A DNA stretch of 61,124 nt, from the NCBI GenBank assembly GCA_017437945.1, contig JAFRWP010000011.1:1-61124 (forward strand). The letters run 5' to 3'. Of the stretch, positions 1-6,441 are shown in pieces; the stretch's first letter is position 1, and every line of letters starts with the position of its first letter. A program made the translations under genes and the position numbers. This DNA is from Candidatus Saccharimonadota bacterium (GTDB lineage Bacteria; Patescibacteriota; Saccharimonadia; Saccharimonadales; Saccharimonadaceae). The notes beneath the pieces were generated by a model, which saw only the letters and a program-made list of their open reading frames with translations, was not told the DNA's origin and ran no database searches.

Positions 1-16
1 CCACCAGAACAAAAAG

Positions 17-41
17 ATGACCCAAGTGGGTCATATTTTTG
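17..41. terminator. Bidirectional intrinsic terminator
   Basis: A 7-bp perfect stem (ATGACCC / GGGTCAT, loop AAGT) is flanked by A-rich sequence on the left and ATTTTTG on the right, so it can end transcripts from either side. The upstream gene lies outside the window. Confidence 0.6.
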
Positions 42-53
42 TCCTATTTGGAC

Positions 54-167
54 GGGACGAGAACCCGCAGGGTTCGTGCGAGCAAGGAGCCGAGGCAAGC
101 AAAAATGCTAGCATTTTTATTTGCGAGGCGACGCCGCGAACCAAGGCCTCGAAGAGGCCACTGTCCC
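54..167. repeat. Branched set of inverted repeats, no gene
   Basis: This gene-free stretch holds several nested complementary arms: GGGAC at 54-58 with GTCCC at 163-167; GGTTCG at 71-76 with CGAACC at 137-142; the palindrome AAAAATGCTAGCATTTTT at 101-118; and the hairpin GGCCTC-GAA-GAGGCC at 145-159. An alternative hairpin is GAACCC-GCA-GGGTTC at 61-75. Short reading frames here are not convincing. It may be a structured RNA or a palindromic extragenic element. Its function is unknown. Confidence 0.45.
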
Positions 168-182
168 ATCTTGCCCACCATA

Positions 183-208
183 AAAAAAGACGCCCCGTTA
201 GGGACGCT
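183..208 (-). terminator. Terminator of the 428-1105 / 226-411 unit
   Basis: Read on the minus strand, GCGTCCC - TAAC - GGGGCGT forms a stem with G-U wobbles followed by seven T. On the plus strand the stem has mismatches, so it is oriented for the minus-strand genes just upstream of it. Confidence 0.6.
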
Positions 209-225
209 TTTTGTTGAATAGGATT

Positions 226-411
226 TCATGGACCATTGACGAACATTGCGACGTGCATTGCCACGAGATACTCCACGTCGGTGGTAGGATCATATTCCCT
301 ATCATCTTCGCTTTCGTCGCCCATATATACGCGGTCGGAGTCATTATCGTCTTCATCGTCCGCATAGGCATCATCGTCTTCGTTATAGATGTCGAGATCA
401 TTTTCAGGCAT
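226..411 (-). CDS. Small, strongly acidic protein of unknown function
   Basis: A 61-residue product in which about 23 residues are Asp or Glu, concentrated in the first 47 residues; only the last 14 or so are hydrophobic or neutral. I recognise no family. The start is supported by a very strong Shine-Dalgarno (AAGGAGGGAAGATT before ATG). It lies 16 bases downstream of a gene for a basic protein and is followed by its own terminator, so the two probably share a transcript. An acidic partner could neutralise the basic N-terminus of the upstream product; this is inference. It could also be a free-standing nucleic-acid mimic or a chaperone-like peptide. Confidence 0.7.
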   Translation of the reverse strand: MPENDLDIYNEDDDAYADDEDDNDSDRVYMGDESEDDREYDPTTDVEYLVAMHVAMFVNGP

Positions 412-427
412 AATCTTCCCTCCTTTT

Positions 428-1105
428 TCAGAAATCGCCCCACGCTACCATTTTTCCAGCCAATTCCCGATACATAATGATTCGGACAAAGGTATCGTGA
501 TGGGCGTTGAGTTTTGAGATGTCGCCATTGATAGCCAGATATTCGTTAAGCATGGCGCCAGAATACATCCTGCGCCCCCGCAGGCCGTGATGGTTAACCG
601 ATAATATTGGATCGTAATCGTAATACTTAACTGTCAAAACTACGTAGTCCGGTTTCCGCTCAAGAATCTTGCATCCTTTCAGGATGACCAATTCATTCGT
701 TTCGAAAACTTGGTTCGCCTCGACGCCAAATTCTACTTTAATGCAGTCGATAATAGCCTTCCCGCGGTCCTGCTCGGCACTGAAGTACGGCTCAATCATG
801 CCGTCGTTGATTACTGGTAAATCTAAGAGAATTGCACTCTCTCCGACGTGATTGATTTTGAAAAGAATCGTATCCGTGCGCTCCGTCTCGCGGGTGACAA
901 TAATGATACTCTTGTTAGTTTTATCGTCACGCTCCTTTAAGATTTGGTGATACTGGCGACTGATACTAGTCCTGCTCTGCCTAGAAGCGTTCTTGGATTC
1001 GTGCTGCCTTTTGGCAACTTTCTTTTTCCGTTGCTGTTCGACGTATTGTTTCTGGTTGGTTTTTCGCCGTCTGGGCTTGGTTTTGCCATTATTTTGAACG
1101 CCCAT
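428..1105 (-). CDS. Hypothetical protein with a very basic N-terminus
   Basis: A 225-residue protein of unknown family. The first 60 residues or so are dominated by Lys, Arg and Gln (for example KPRRRKTNQKQ and QQRKKKVAKRQ), which suggests binding to RNA, DNA or another polyanion. The rest looks like a compact alpha/beta domain with no motif I recognise. ATG 1105 is preceded by AAGGAGGGTAATCT, a strong ribosome site. It is transcribed away from the methyltransferase gene at 1196 and sits just upstream of the acidic 61-residue protein. No signal peptide or membrane segment is visible. Confidence 0.75.
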   Translation of the reverse strand: MGVQNNGKTKPRRRKTNQKQYVEQQRKKKVAKRQHESKNASRQSRTSISRQYHQILKERDDKTNKSIIIVTRETERTDTILFKINHVGESAILLDLPVINDGMIEPYFSAEQDRGKAIIDCIKVEFGVEANQVFETNELVILKGCKILERKPDYVVLTVKYYDYDPILSVNHHGLRGRRMYSGAMLNEYLAINGDISKLNAHHDTFVRIIMYRELAGKMVAWGDF

Positions 1106-1183
1106 AGATTACCCTCCTTAATCTATTCGAAATCCTATTCTAAAGGTACGCTTGGTAAGATATATAAAATATATCACATACGG

Positions 1184-1189
1184 TATAAT
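1184..1189 (+). promoter_or_regulatory. -10 box 6 bases before the methyltransferase start
   Basis: TATAAT ends 6 bases before ATG 1196, so the expected transcription start is the A of ATG: a leaderless arrangement. Confidence 0.65.
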
Positions 1190-1195
1190 TACGGT

Positions 1196-1711
1196 ATGGA
1201 ATGGGTAGTTTTAGCCACCATATTCTTTGCAATGATGATTCTGCTGATTTTTCTACTGCCCGGAATCATCGGTGCGCCATATGTACCGAGCGAACAAAAA
1301 GATCTCGAGACGGCATTCACTAAACTGCGCAAGATTGGCAAGAAAGACTTCGTTGTTGACCTAGGTGCAGGCGACGGCATCGTCTTGAAAGCGGCGGCGG
1401 CGCACGGCGCAAAGGCATTAGGTGTAGAAATTAATCCAATTTTGACTATCTGGACGCGTTTTCAGCTCCGAAAGATAGAAAATGCCCAGATTAAGTGCGG
1501 CGACATGTATAAATTCGAGCTACCGTCGGAGACAACCATTGTATATGCCTACGCGAATAACTTTACAATTCCACGGCTTTTTAAGCGAACACAAGATGAG
1601 GCTAAACGGCTAGGCAAAACCCTATATCTGATTTCGAATGCTTTTGATCAAAAGGATATTAAGCCGAAAAAGCACATCGACCCCTATTATTTGTATGAGA
1701 TAAAGCCGTAA
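1196..1711 (+). CDS. Membrane-anchored class I SAM-dependent methyltransferase
   Basis: A 171-residue protein. Residues 2-24 form one hydrophobic segment, followed by a Rossmann-type methyltransferase domain with motif I DLGAGDG (about residues 61-67), an acidic residue ending strand 2 (GVEIN) and a motif IV-like region near GDMYKF. The domain is short and lacks an obvious substrate-specificity region, so the methylated substrate cannot be named. The reading frame is open from 944, but I place the start at 1196 because a TATAAT box lies at 1184-1189 and the upstream part overlaps the opposite gene. No Shine-Dalgarno is present, in keeping with leaderless translation. Confidence 0.75.
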   Translation: MEWVVLATIFFAMMILLIFLLPGIIGAPYVPSEQKDLETAFTKLRKIGKKDFVVDLGAGDGIVLKAAAAHGAKALGVEINPILTIWTRFQLRKIENAQIKCGDMYKFELPSETTIVYAYANNFTIPRLFKRTQDEAKRLGKTLYLISNAFDQKDIKPKKHIDPYYLYEIKP

Positions 1712-1714
1712 TAC

Positions 1715-1743
1715 TTGACTTTTTGAGCGAATAGTGCTATAAT
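1715..1743 (+). promoter_or_regulatory. Consensus sigma-70 type promoter
   Basis: TTGACT (1715-1720), a 17-base spacer and TATAAT (1738-1743) with an extended TGC before the -10. It drives the gene at 1777 with a leader of about 27 bases. Confidence 0.8.
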
Positions 1744-1776
1744 AATAGTATAGTTCTTTGAAAGGGGGTGATCTCA

Positions 1777-1992
1777 GTGGAGAAATACGTTTGCTTGGTC
1801 GAAAAGGTTACCGAAAGCATGGCCGGCTGTAATGTTCAGATTGTCGCAAAATTTGGCAGCAATAAGGCTGAACTGAACGGGTGGGCCAAGAATCATTTCC
1901 CCGGACGCCAGAGCATCATACTGGAAAATACGCGGGAAATCAATAAATTCTTCGAGACGTCGTCCCTCCTGGGCGAGCTCTACAGTGATTGA
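1777..1992 (+). CDS. Small protein of unknown function
   Basis: A 71-residue protein of unknown family. The GTG at 1777 is the likely start because AAAGGGGGTGATC sits at the right distance; the earlier GTG at 1768 lies inside that Shine-Dalgarno. The sequence has two Cys in its first third (near EKYVCLVEK and MAGCNVQ), no membrane segment and a plain mixed composition. It is a single-gene cassette: its own consensus promoter, strong ribosome site and terminator. The same architecture recurs at 5718, 50159 and 50927. Confidence 0.65.
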   Translation: MEKYVCLVEKVTESMAGCNVQIVAKFGSNKAELNGWAKNHFPGRQSIILENTREINKFFETSSLLGELYSD

Positions 1993-2013
1993 TGACCGCA
2001 AAAAATTCATTCG

Positions 2014-2035
2014 CCACCCTACGGGGTGGTTTTTT
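2014..2035 (+). terminator. Terminator of the small gene at 1777
   Basis: Stem CCACCC / GGGTGG with a 4-base loop TACG and six T directly after. It lies just beyond the 3' end of the opposing uppS gene. The minus-strand T-run is too distant to make it clearly bidirectional. Confidence 0.75.
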
Positions 2036-2040
2036 CTTGC

Positions 2041-2751
2041 CTAAGCCTTGGCGTTGCCGAAACGACGGTCGCGCGAAGTATATTCAACGATAGCCTGGTC
2101 GAAGTCGGCCTCATGGAAGTCTGGAAACTTCACCTTCGGGAAATAAAACTCGGCATAAGAATTCTGCCAGAGCATAAAGTTACTGAGGCGAAGCTCGCCG
2201 CTGGTGCGAATCATTAAATCCACATCCGGCAGGTCTTGATACAAATAGTTGTGGAAAACTTCCTCGGTAATACTGTCCGGATCCTCGCCAGCACGGATGA
2301 TTTTCTTTACGGCGTCGACTATTTCGGCGCGACCGCCATAGTTCATGCAAAAATTTACAACACAGCCGGTGTTATTAGCGGTAGCAGCCACCATTTCTTC
2401 ACGGGCCTTAATTACTTTTTCTGGTAGAGGATCGTCGCGGCCAGAAAAGACCACTTTGACGTTGTTCTCCATAAACTCCGGAATTAAGCGCTTCCCCATT
2501 ACAGCAAATAAGCTCATCAAGTGGCCAACTTCGTCAGCGGCACGCTTAAAGTTTTCGGTCGAAAAAATATATAAACTGAGGTATTTGACGCCGCGAGACT
2601 GAATATAGAGGGCAATTTTACGCATGTTCTCAAAACCGGCGTCATGCCCCTGGAGGCGAGTCAGACCACGTTCTTTGGCCCAACGGCCGTTACCATCGAC
2701 AATAATACCTACGTGCGTAGGGATTTTTAGTTTCGAATAATCAATATCCAT
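2041..2751 (-). CDS. uppS: Isoprenyl transferase (undecaprenyl diphosphate synthase)
   Basis: This cis-prenyltransferase condenses isopentenyl diphosphate units onto farnesyl diphosphate to make the C55 lipid carrier used in peptidoglycan and wall-polymer synthesis. The 236-residue length is typical. The diphosphate-binding loop is visible near residue 19 (VDGNGRWAKERG, catalytic Asp19), as are FSTENFKR and the C-terminal signature RTSGELRLSNF. It stands alone on the minus strand. ATG 2751 follows TAGAAT by 6 bases and has no Shine-Dalgarno, so the mRNA is probably leaderless. It is cytosolic and acts at the membrane face. Confidence 0.95.
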   Translation of the reverse strand: MDIDYSKLKIPTHVGIIVDGNGRWAKERGLTRLQGHDAGFENMRKIALYIQSRGVKYLSLYIFSTENFKRAADEVGHLMSLFAVMGKRLIPEFMENNVKVVFSGRDDPLPEKVIKAREEMVAATANNTGCVVNFCMNYGGRAEIVDAVKKIIRAGEDPDSITEEVFHNYLYQDLPDVDLMIRTSGELRLSNFMLWQNSYAEFYFPKVKFPDFHEADFDQAIVEYTSRDRRFGNAKA

Positions 2752-2757
2752 GCATCT

Positions 2758-2763
2758 ATTCTA
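2758..2763 (-). promoter_or_regulatory. -10 box abutting uppS
   Basis: On the minus strand TGA-TAGAAT ends 6 bases before the uppS ATG: extended -10, leaderless spacing. Confidence 0.6.
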
Positions 2764-2778
2764 TCACTGCAGATAAAG

Positions 2779-2872
2779 AAAAATACCACCTCCCAGTGGT
2801 ATTTTAAAAGCCACACTCACGAACATCGATTCAGACCGCTCCGGCGATCTCTCAACTTCGCCCGAACGTTCT
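2779..2872 (-). ncRNA. Candidate small RNA, about 94 nt
   Basis: A TTGACA/TAAAAT promoter (2879-2906) points into this gene-free stretch, and a strong terminator (ATACCAC / GTGGTAT, followed by TTTTT on the minus strand, stem 2783-2802) ends it. The predicted RNA has pairing ends (GAACGTT with GATGTTC) and an internal hairpin GATCGC-CGGA-GCGGTC. Part of it (GCCGGAGCGGTCTGAA) resembles the D-arm half of a serine tRNA, but the rest of a tRNA is absent. The size fits a small SRP RNA, but the conserved GGAA-loop motif is not there. Identity unknown. Confidence 0.5.
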
Positions 2873-2878
2873 ACTTTC

Positions 2879-2906
2879 ATTTTAGCGCAAGCAGAATGTA
2901 TGTCAA
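2879..2906 (-). promoter_or_regulatory. Promoter of the small RNA candidate
   Basis: On the minus strand TTGACA (2901-2906), a 16-base spacer and TAAAAT (2879-2884), with the predicted start near 2872. Confidence 0.65.
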
Positions 2907-3039
2907 CATTGATTTTTAGAAAATTAATGTTTTAATTTTTACAGAATTAACAGGGGTAGAATCGCAAAATCTATTGACTTTGAAAAATTTCATTGTGAAA
3001 TAATTATCTTTCTTATGGCTACATTTTTCCTCCCCGGTA

Positions 3040-3048
3040 TGGTAAGAT
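3040..3048 (+). promoter_or_regulatory. Extended -10 promoter of the redox operon
   Basis: TGG-TAAGAT at 3040-3048 precedes a short leader that contains TAAGGAGG, the ribosome site for ATG 3069. The 160 bases upstream (2907-3039) are AT-rich and hold nothing else I can support apart from a weaker TTGACT at 2974. Confidence 0.6.
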
Positions 3049-3068
3049 AGAAATATCTAAGGAGGTTT

Positions 3069-3461
3069 ATGTACAAAGAAGGTATTAAATTCTATCGCTG
3101 TAATACTTGCGGTAACTTATTCCTAGTCATGATCGATCCGTCTGTTCGCCCAAGTTGCTGTGGCTCAGAGATGGAAGTTCTTGATAGCGAACATCATACA
3201 CATGAAGGCAGCGAGAAACACTTGCCAATTATCGAATTAAATGAAGATCATACACTCGTAAAGGTAGGCATTCAGCTTCATCCAATGAGCGCACAGCATC
3301 GTATTGAATGGATTGCTTTGACTGACGGCGAAAGCGTCGAAGTGCGCAAGCTTGGTCTCACTACCCCACCAGTGGTCAGATTCTCTAAGATGAGAAGCGA
3401 TGGCAAGATTCACGCTTATGCATTCTGTAATGTCCACGGCTTATGGGAAAGCGAAAAGTAA
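3069..3461 (+). CDS. dfx: Desulfoferrodoxin-type superoxide reductase
   Basis: It reduces superoxide to hydrogen peroxide without releasing oxygen, a defence typical of anaerobes and microaerophiles. The 130-residue protein has the N-terminal desulforedoxin rubredoxin-like iron site (Cys11, Cys14, Cys30, Cys31) and the catalytic neelaredoxin domain with its His4Cys iron ligands (His51, His71, His77, Cys120, His123; motifs EKHLP, HPMSAQHRIEW, CNVHGLW). Both centres are intact, so this is a 2Fe-SOR. ATG 3069 has a perfect Shine-Dalgarno, AAGGAGG. It leads an operon with a CPTC membrane protein and a DsbA-like protein, which suggests a redox-stress unit. Confidence 0.95.
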   Translation: MYKEGIKFYRCNTCGNLFLVMIDPSVRPSCCGSEMEVLDSEHHTHEGSEKHLPIIELNEDHTLVKVGIQLHPMSAQHRIEWIALTDGESVEVRKLGLTTPPVVRFSKMRSDGKIHAYAFCNVHGLWESEK

Positions 3462-4084
3462 ATAAATTTCAGCATAAGCTGAAAAACCTCTTTGAGACTT
3501 TTGTCGACCGCTGTAAATTCGCAGTGGTCGGCTTTAAGTATCTACTGACCCGACGACGCTATGTTATTGCGCTGGTGATTAGTATTTTGGTCTTCCTATA
3601 TATCTTGTCGCAGCTGCAGAATAACGGCGCAAACTGGCAGTTATTATGGTCGGGACTCGATTTTGGCAGCAAGATGCAGGTCCTTGGCAGAAGCTTCCGT
3701 TCGATGCTTGATAACTTTACGAGCTTCCAAGGCATCCTAATCGTCCTTTTGGCGCTAATGCAGGCTCTCTGTGTGGCAGGAATCGTATTTGCGATTCGTC
3801 ATCGCCAAAAAGATGACGCCATCAATGGGGCCAGTGCGGGCAGTATTGCCTCGATTTTGGCTTTCGTTACCCTAGGCTGCCCGACCTGCGGCATGACCTT
3901 ACTGACCCCCCTTCTGACCATGATCGCTGGTACGAGCGCAGTTGCATTAGCAGAAAAACTCGGCATCGTCTTATCGATAGTGGCATTCGTGCTACTATTT
4001 GCTACTCTGGTTCATCTTGGTTATCTAATATTCGTTAATGTAAGCGCAGAACGCGCAAAGGAGAAACATGCAAAAAGCAATTAG
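3443..4084 (+). CDS. Polytopic membrane protein with a CPTC motif
   Basis: A 213-residue protein with a basic N-terminal tail and about four or five hydrophobic segments (roughly residues 38-57, 88-113, 128-150, 153-172 and 175-197). A conserved-looking GCPTCGMTLLTP sequence lies in a membrane segment or loop. CxxC in this setting suggests thiol relay or metal binding. The family is not one I can name with certainty. The gene overlaps the end of dfx by 19 bases and the start of the DsbA-like gene by 17 bases. By analogy with DsbB or VKOR it could pass electrons to the DsbA-like protein; this is inference, since neither family's fold is evident. Confidence 0.75.
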   Translation: MGKRKVNKFQHKLKNLFETFVDRCKFAVVGFKYLLTRRRYVIALVISILVFLYILSQLQNNGANWQLLWSGLDFGSKMQVLGRSFRSMLDNFTSFQGILIVLLALMQALCVAGIVFAIRHRQKDDAINGASAGSIASILAFVTLGCPTCGMTLLTPLLTMIAGTSAVALAEKLGIVLSIVAFVLLFATLVHLGYLIFVNVSAERAKEKHAKSN

Positions 4085-4805
4085 AATAATTGCCGTAGTA
4101 CTAGTATTGGGCTTCCTGGGCTACCTGATTGTGGCGGGCGCGATTAGCAACGAAAAGGCACAGAAGGAGCCGTGGGTACCAGCAATGACGCTTGGCAACC
4201 GCGAAACAGCCGAACATGTATTTTATGACTACACCGATATCATGTGCCCATTCTGCAACAAGTTCGCTATTGCGATGGCAGTACATATCGATGATTTCCA
4301 GAAGGATTACGTTGAGGGTAAAAAGGTTTATTACGAGCTACGCCTAACCGACCTACTCGCAAAATTCCACCCAGAGAGCGAATCAACGGTTAATAACAGC
4401 CATCTTTCGGCACGTGCGGGCTATTGTGCTGCTGATAAGGGCAAATTCTGGGATTGGTACGATTGGATTCTAGCAAAGCTCATGACGGATTATTATCAGT
4501 ACGATATCGGTACAGCTCCAGGCAAGGAATCAATTCCAAAACTAGATCCAGAATACTTCACCAAGGTTGACGATATGATTGATGGGCTAGACAACGAATA
4601 TATGGCTAGCTGCATCAATTCCGACGAGATTGTGGCCAAGGTAAATAAGTATACCAAGAAGGCCTCCAGCACCGTACGCGGCGGTTTGCCTTATTATTCC
4701 TTCAATAACCAGACCTTCACTGGTTTTGATGGCAACTGGGACGTAGAACACGACTGGACGCAGGCAAAGTTAATGTTTGACGCCGGTATCGCTGGTAAAA
4801 AGTAA
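4068..4805 (+). CDS. DsbA-like thiol-disulfide oxidoreductase, membrane-anchored
   Basis: A 245-residue extracytoplasmic thioredoxin-fold protein with one N-terminal membrane anchor (about residues 5-27), active site CPFC (DIMCPFCNKF, about residues 60-63), a long helical insert and the cis-Pro loop GGLPYY near residue 206. It resembles the DsbA/BdbD group that forms disulfides in exported proteins. Several exported proteins in this window contain paired Cys. ATG 4068 is preceded by AAAGGAGAAAC inside the previous gene, which shows tight translational coupling. A shared bidirectional terminator follows. Confidence 0.85.
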   Translation: MQKAIRIIAVVLVLGFLGYLIVAGAISNEKAQKEPWVPAMTLGNRETAEHVFYDYTDIMCPFCNKFAIAMAVHIDDFQKDYVEGKKVYYELRLTDLLAKFHPESESTVNNSHLSARAGYCAADKGKFWDWYDWILAKLMTDYYQYDIGTAPGKESIPKLDPEYFTKVDDMIDGLDNEYMASCINSDEIVAKVNKYTKKASSTVRGGLPYYSFNNQTFTGFDGNWDVEHDWTQAKLMFDAGIAGKK

Positions 4806-4820
4806 AAAGATTCGAACAAC

Positions 4821-4850
4821 AAAAAACCACCCCTTCACGGGGTGGTTTTT
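4821..4850. terminator. Bidirectional terminator between convergent genes
   Basis: Perfect stem CCACCCC (4827-4833) / GGGGTGG (4839-4845) with A6 on one side and T5 on the other. It serves both the redox operon and the SPFH gene. Confidence 0.85.
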
Positions 4851-4853
4851 AGA

Positions 4854-5615
4854 TTAGTGAGTGAACCTTGCGGCGATATCTTTGAAATCGCTTGGGAGCA
4901 TAATCACAGTCTTCTGGGATGGATCAGTAGAGATCTTCTCGAGAGTTTGAAGAGTACGAATCTGCAAACCACCAGGAGTCTTAGCGAGGAGGTTGGCAGC
5001 CTCAGAGACGGCCTGAGCGGACGCTTTTTCACCATCGGCGGCGATAATTGCAGCACGGCGTTCACGTTCAGCCTCAGCTTGCTTTGCCATAGCGCGTTTC
5101 ATGTCGCTTGGGAGCTCAATGTTTTGGAGCTTAACGTTCTCAATATCGATACCCCACTTATCGGTTTCCTTGTCGACGATTTCCTTAATCTGAGCGGAGA
5201 TTTCGTCACGCTTGCTGAGAAGCTCATCGAGCTCAAAGTTACCGGTAATATCGCGAAGGGCAGCCTGGGCGAAGTTGGTGGTAGCGTAAACATAGTTTGT
5301 GGTTTCGAGTAAGGCCTTGGATGGGTCAAGTACGCGGAAGTAGACGATAGCATCAACGTTCACGGTGACGTTATCCTTAGTAATAACCTCCTGTTTTGGC
5401 ACATCGATAGGCGTAGAACGCACATCGACGTTCTTGATGGTCTGGAAGAATGGCACGATAAGCTGTGGGCCAGCGTTGCGCATGCCGGCATACTTACCAA
5501 GTGTAAACACGACGCCGCGCTCAGATTGCGGAATAACGCGAAAACCTTTGGCGATAATCCAGATAACTAATACTATTATGATAATTCCAATAAAAATTGG
5601 TGCTGATGGGTCCAT
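4854..5615 (-). CDS. SPFH/Band 7 (stomatin-like) membrane protein
   Basis: A 253-residue slipin-type protein: a short N-terminal membrane segment (about residues 7-24), the SPFH domain (FRVIPQSERGVVFTLGKYAG onward) and a C-terminal helical part rich in Ala and Glu (AKQAEAERERRAAI). Such proteins oligomerise in membrane microdomains and often accompany NfeD-type proteases, but none is adjacent here. The frame is open to 5669, yet ATG 5615 is the start because AGGAGAAAT precedes it and a TATAAT lies further upstream. Sure of family, unsure of role. Confidence 0.9.
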   Translation of the reverse strand: MDPSAPIFIGIIIIVLVIWIIAKGFRVIPQSERGVVFTLGKYAGMRNAGPQLIVPFFQTIKNVDVRSTPIDVPKQEVITKDNVTVNVDAIVYFRVLDPSKALLETTNYVYATTNFAQAALRDITGNFELDELLSKRDEISAQIKEIVDKETDKWGIDIENVKLQNIELPSDMKRAMAKQAEAERERRAAIIAADGEKASAQAVSEAANLLAKTPGGLQIRTLQTLEKISTDPSQKTVIMLPSDFKDIAARFTH

Positions 5616-5670
5616 ATTTCTCCTATTTTGCTTTAGCTTTATTATAGAATATTGTGATTTTTCAGACAAG

Positions 5671-5697
5671 AAAAAGCCACCGCTTTGCGGCGGTGGC
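5671..5697 (-). terminator. Terminator of the gene at 5718-6287
   Basis: Perfect 8-bp stem GCCACCGC / GCGGTGGC followed on the minus strand by TTTTTC. Confidence 0.8.
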
Positions 5698-5717
5698 TGG
5701 CATAGGGGGGTGCGACG

Positions 5718-6287
5718 TCAGGCATTCTGACGATCGACCCGAGGCCGGCGATGAGGCCAGGGGTCCTCTTCGTCAGCTTCTTCTTCGGGATCGGGAGCGG
5801 CGGGTTCTTCCGTGGCAGGTTCGACCGGCGCATCGTCGTTATTGCTCAGGATGTTCTTGATTTTCTTCAGGATATCCACTGCAAAATCATGATCGAACTT
5901 CTGTACGGTCCAGAATGCGCGGGCGCGGGTGCTGTCATTTTCGACGCAGAAACCACAGATACCGAAGCGTCCGGCCATCAGATTATTTGCCAGGATAAAC
6001 GCGCGCTCATTGTTGCCGATGAACATAATAGCATCTTCAGCGACGATCAGGATGTCGGCCACTGATGGACGCTCGTCCATCATAAAGGTATCGTTCACCG
6101 ATTTCAGGCCGACGCAGTAGACACCGGCGTCCTTACTCAGGGACGCCATCGGGGGCATTTTAACCCCTTTCTTGACAGTAATCAGCTTGTTGCCGGAAAA
6201 CTCCACTGCGGGTTCCTTGACCATGTTCAGGCCACTCATTATCTCCATGGCGTTCGTGACAAAGACACTGTTTCTCGATTCAACCAT
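5718..6287 (-). CDS. Hypothetical protein with acidic, Pro-rich tail
   Basis: A 189-residue protein of unknown family. Residues 1-145 look like a globular alpha/beta domain (MVESRNSVFVTN, DILIVAEDAIMFIG, GRFGICGFCVEND). The last 40 residues are a Pro/Glu/Asp-rich tail ending in Arg-rich RRPRVDR. No membrane segment. It has GAGGAGGG before ATG 6287, a consensus promoter and its own terminator, so it is a single-gene cassette. Its codons are richer in G and C at third positions (CTG, GTC, ATC, GGC) than those of the housekeeping neighbours, by eye. Confidence 0.75.
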   Translation of the reverse strand: MVESRNSVFVTNAMEIMSGLNMVKEPAVEFSGNKLITVKKGVKMPPMASLSKDAGVYCVGLKSVNDTFMMDERPSVADILIVAEDAIMFIGNNERAFILANNLMAGRFGICGFCVENDSTRARAFWTVQKFDHDFAVDILKKIKNILSNNDDAPVEPATEEPAAPDPEEEADEEDPWPHRRPRVDRQNA

Positions 6288-6362
6288 TTTTTACCCTCCT
6301 CGTAAAGATCAACCACTCTGATAAGCGGTCAGGATATGGCAGTCGGTGGTTCGACTAATCCG
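6288..6362 (-). promoter_or_regulatory. Leader of the 5718-6287 gene, hairpin-forming
   Basis: The predicted leader of about 75 nt contains AACCAC and GTGGTT arms enclosing smaller CTG/CAG pairs, then the GAGGAGGG ribosome site. A structured leader is possible, but no known riboswitch is recognised. Confidence 0.35.
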
Positions 6363-6368
6363 TTTACT

Positions 6369-6397
6369 ATTATATCAATCTTTTGCTTATTTGTCAA
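6369..6397 (-). promoter_or_regulatory. Perfect consensus promoter of the 5718-6287 gene
   Basis: On the minus strand TTGACA (6392-6397), 17 bases, TATAAT (6369-6374), with TGA extending the -10. Confidence 0.85.
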
Positions 6398-6427
6398 TAT
6401 TATCGCCTCATTATGGCGGTAATGTGC

Positions 6428-6433
6428 TAAGAT
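6428..6433 (+). promoter_or_regulatory. -10 box near the start of the PPDK-like gene
   Basis: TGC-TAAGAT ends 8 bases before ATG 6442: extended -10 with near-leaderless spacing and no Shine-Dalgarno. Confidence 0.55.
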
Positions 6434-6441
6434 AGAAATAG

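Noticed and set aside
50-76. tRNA T-arm-like stretch
   Set aside because: GGGTTC..GTCCC resembles a T-arm, but the loop lacks the invariant TTC-A pattern and no acceptor or anticodon arms are present, so it is not a tRNA gene.
3443-4084. Assignment of the CPTC membrane protein to DsbB or VKOR
   Set aside because: The number and spacing of Cys do not fit either family, as only one CxxC is clear. I left the family open.
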